Origin: Hypoxylon rubiginosum | Taxonomy: Eukaryota; Ascomycota; Sordariomycetes; Xylariales; Hypoxylaceae | Assembly: GCA_902806565.1 (NCBI GenBank) | Contig: CADCXA010000019.1 | Location: forward strand, 310,001-374,000 | Direction of reading: 5' to 3' | DNA: 64,000 nt | Part shown: positions 62,196 to 64,000 of the stretch, piece by piece | Position numbering within the stretch: the stretch's first letter is position 1 | Layout: each line of letters begins with the position of its first letter | Program-made: the position numbers and the translations under genes | The notes under the pieces: model-generated | Databases searched by the model: none | The model's input: the letters and a program-made list of their open reading frames with translations, nothing else | Told to the model about the DNA's origin: nothing

Positions 62196-63847
62196 ATGGC
62201 GGGAATTGCCGTGCTTCGCCCGTTCGCCAGAGTTCCGGTTAGACACATCTCGAGAGCCTACGCAACCTCCATACCGGCAAAGGCTCACCATCGCGTCGTG
62301 ATTGTCGGAGGAGGGACCGCTGGTGTGACTGTTGCTGCTCAGCTGCAGCGAAATGCGCAGTTTGAAACCAAGGACATTGCCATTCTAGACCCGGCCCAAA
62401 CACATCACTACCAAGTGAGTATCCTCTTCGACAGCGCTGTGTTCGGTGATTAACATTCAAATAGCCAGGATGGACACTCGTAGGCTCGGGCCTAAGGTCT
62501 CTCGAGGACATGCATAGGCCCATGTCCGATGTCATTCCAGAAGGGGTGAAGCATTATCCTCTCCGAGTGTCCACTTTCGACCCGGAAAATAACGCCATCA
62601 AGACGTCTGATGGCGTTGATGTATCATATGACTACCTCGTTGTTGCTCCAGGTCTCGAGACTAACTTCGCGGGCGTCTCGGGCCTCGAGCAAGCTCTCCA
62701 GGATCCTACCAGCCAGGTATCGTCCATCTACTCAGAGAAGACGGTCGAGCAGGTGTGGAAGAACGTGCAGAGTTTCAAAAAGGGGCCGGCCATATTTACC
62801 CAGCCTGCAGGCATCATCAAATGCGCAGGCGCTCCCCAGAAGATCATGTGGATGGCCCTTTCTCAGTGGAAGCGAGATGGTGTACGAGATAATATCGACA
62901 TTTCCTTCGCAACTGGTGCCCCTGGTAGGATCATCAAGCTAGCCCTTAGAGATACCATTCTGTGTTAACTATGATACAGTTATGTTCGCTGTCCCAAAGT
63001 ATTCCCAGGCGCTAGAAGATCTGCGCAAGGAACGCAACGTTGAGGGTCTTTTCCAGCACAACCTCGTTAAAGTGGACCCGAAAAAAAAGGTGGCAACGTT
63101 CAAGAAATTAGCAGATGGTGCCAACGGAGCACTCGTCGAAAAGGAGTTCGGATTCCTTCGTATGTCTCCTTCCAAGGACTATCCCTTTTTACGCTTGGGC
63201 CGTGTCTATTCCTGTCTGCTAACTCTAGATCTGTTTAGACGTCGTACCTCCGCAAAAGCCATGGAACTGGATTGCCAAATCACCAATTGGTGAGTATATT
63301 CTTATTTGCGATAGAGATGTTTAATGGCTAACCTAGTTTCTTCCTCGTAGCCGATGCGGCAGGTTGGGTCGATGTTGATAAATCCACGACCCAGCATACT
63401 AAGTATAAGAACATTTTTTCCCTTGGCGACGCATCTAGTCTTCCCAACAGCAAGACCGCCGCAGCCATCACGTCACAAACTCCCGTCCTCATTGATAACT
63501 TGCTCGCGGTCATGAAAGGCACAGAGCCAAAGGCCGTATATGATGGTTACGCGAGTTGTCCCCTACTGACTGGCTACAACGAGCTTATGCTGTGCGAGTT
63601 CAAGTACGGTGGAGTGCCTAAGGAGACGTTTGCGAATATACTCGGAGGACAAGAGTCGCCCAGCCGATTATTCTATTATTTAAAGAAGGATTTTTTCGTA
63701 AGTTGCACCGCACCGCTAACTCTTCTCTTGTACACTGCCCATCTAACAATCACATAGCCATTCGTCTATTGGAACTCGTTCGTAAGTGGCACTTGGTATG
63801 GACCAAGTGGATTTTTCAGGCCAAACACTACGCCAAGTCAGTCTTAG
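62196..63847 (+). CDS. Mitochondrial sulfide:quinone oxidoreductase (HMT2/SQOR type)
   Basis: Six exons: 62196-62414, 62465-62924, 62980-63159, 63239-63289, 63351-63697, 63758-63847; 1347 nt, 448 aa. Donors are GTGAGT, GTAGGA, GTATGT, GTGAGT and GTAAGT; all acceptors end in AG and the phases agree. Residues 1-30 are Arg-rich with no acids (mitochondrial presequence). HHRVVIVGGGTAGVTVAAQL (G38-G40) is the FAD-binding Rossmann motif. IIKCAGAPQKIMWM has the first redox cysteine (C193). FSLGDASSLPNSKTAAAI is the second FAD contact. The C-terminal VYWNSFVSGTWYGPSGFFRP is the membrane-docking tail of eukaryotic SQRs. It oxidises sulfide on the inner membrane and passes electrons to ubiquinone. Odd point: the position that is GDC in human SQOR is GDA (A331) here. 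Confidence 0.94.
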
Positions 63848-64000
63848 AAATATCATGGATAACTTAGATATAGACTACGATACCATCTAGATTTGCTATA
63901 TGTATTATTATTTACAATGCTTGAGCAGCAATCTATTAAATCAACGAAGGGCTAACTATGTCACACGGCTAGTCAAATGTTGTATTTGTTACACTACTTG

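Overview
The window is from the nuclear genome of a filamentous ascomycete (Pezizomycotina; a Sordariomycete is plausible but not proven). The evidence is short introns of about 50 to 150 bp with GTRNGT donors and CTAAC/CTGAC-type branch sites, and fungal gene families: Rsc7/Swp82, TVP23, an AA9 polysaccharide monooxygenase, a DUF726 protein and an HMT2-type sulfide:quinone oxidoreductase. There is also a very large, almost pure A/T block of the kind left by repeat-induced point mutation (RIP).

Layout, left to right. 1-1481: 3' part of a DUF726 (TMCO4/Mil1-like) gene. 6073-7424: a secreted-then-anchored single-span (Mid2/WSC-like topology) protein. 8422-9290 (minus): TVP23, Golgi membrane protein. 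9884-11260 (minus): membrane-anchored DUF3445 (haem-dependent N-demethylase alpha-like) protein. 11261-22377: gene-poor transition zone with broken minus-strand coding relics, minisatellites and no intact gene that I can defend. 22378-48690: AT block of about 26 kb. 48700-50253: broken plus-strand coding relic at the block's right edge. 52195-53270: AA9 lytic polysaccharide monooxygenase. 54155-54811: F-box-like fungal protein. 55127-56798: Rsc7/Swp82 chromatin remodelling subunit. 57828-58164: small two-exon hypothetical. 59995-60787: RRM protein with a suspicious early stop. 61089-61616: open frame without a start. 62196-63847: mitochondrial sulfide:quinone oxidoreductase.

The AT block is not uniform. 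By eye its lines range from about 3% to about 20% G+C. It holds a 946-bp fold-back element (28715-29660) with two 284-bp arms. Over the outer ~81 bp of the arms, every G and C of the left arm is A or T in the right arm and I see no transversion. This is a built-in before/after record of the mutation process. The left arm abuts a normal-GC minisatellite island (28477-28714), and two further partial copies of the arm lie at about 26.8 and 27.6 kb. The block could be a decayed transposon cluster or part of a regional centromere; sequence alone does not decide.

The most notable gene-level observation is in the AA9 gene. The best splice model needs a 17-nt exon and then a 4-nt micro-exon that carries the first base of the codon for the axial copper-site tyrosine. 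The flanking genes are ordinary housekeeping or degradative genes and show no operon-like logic. Exon boundaries below were read by hand from splice signals, reading phase and family motifs.
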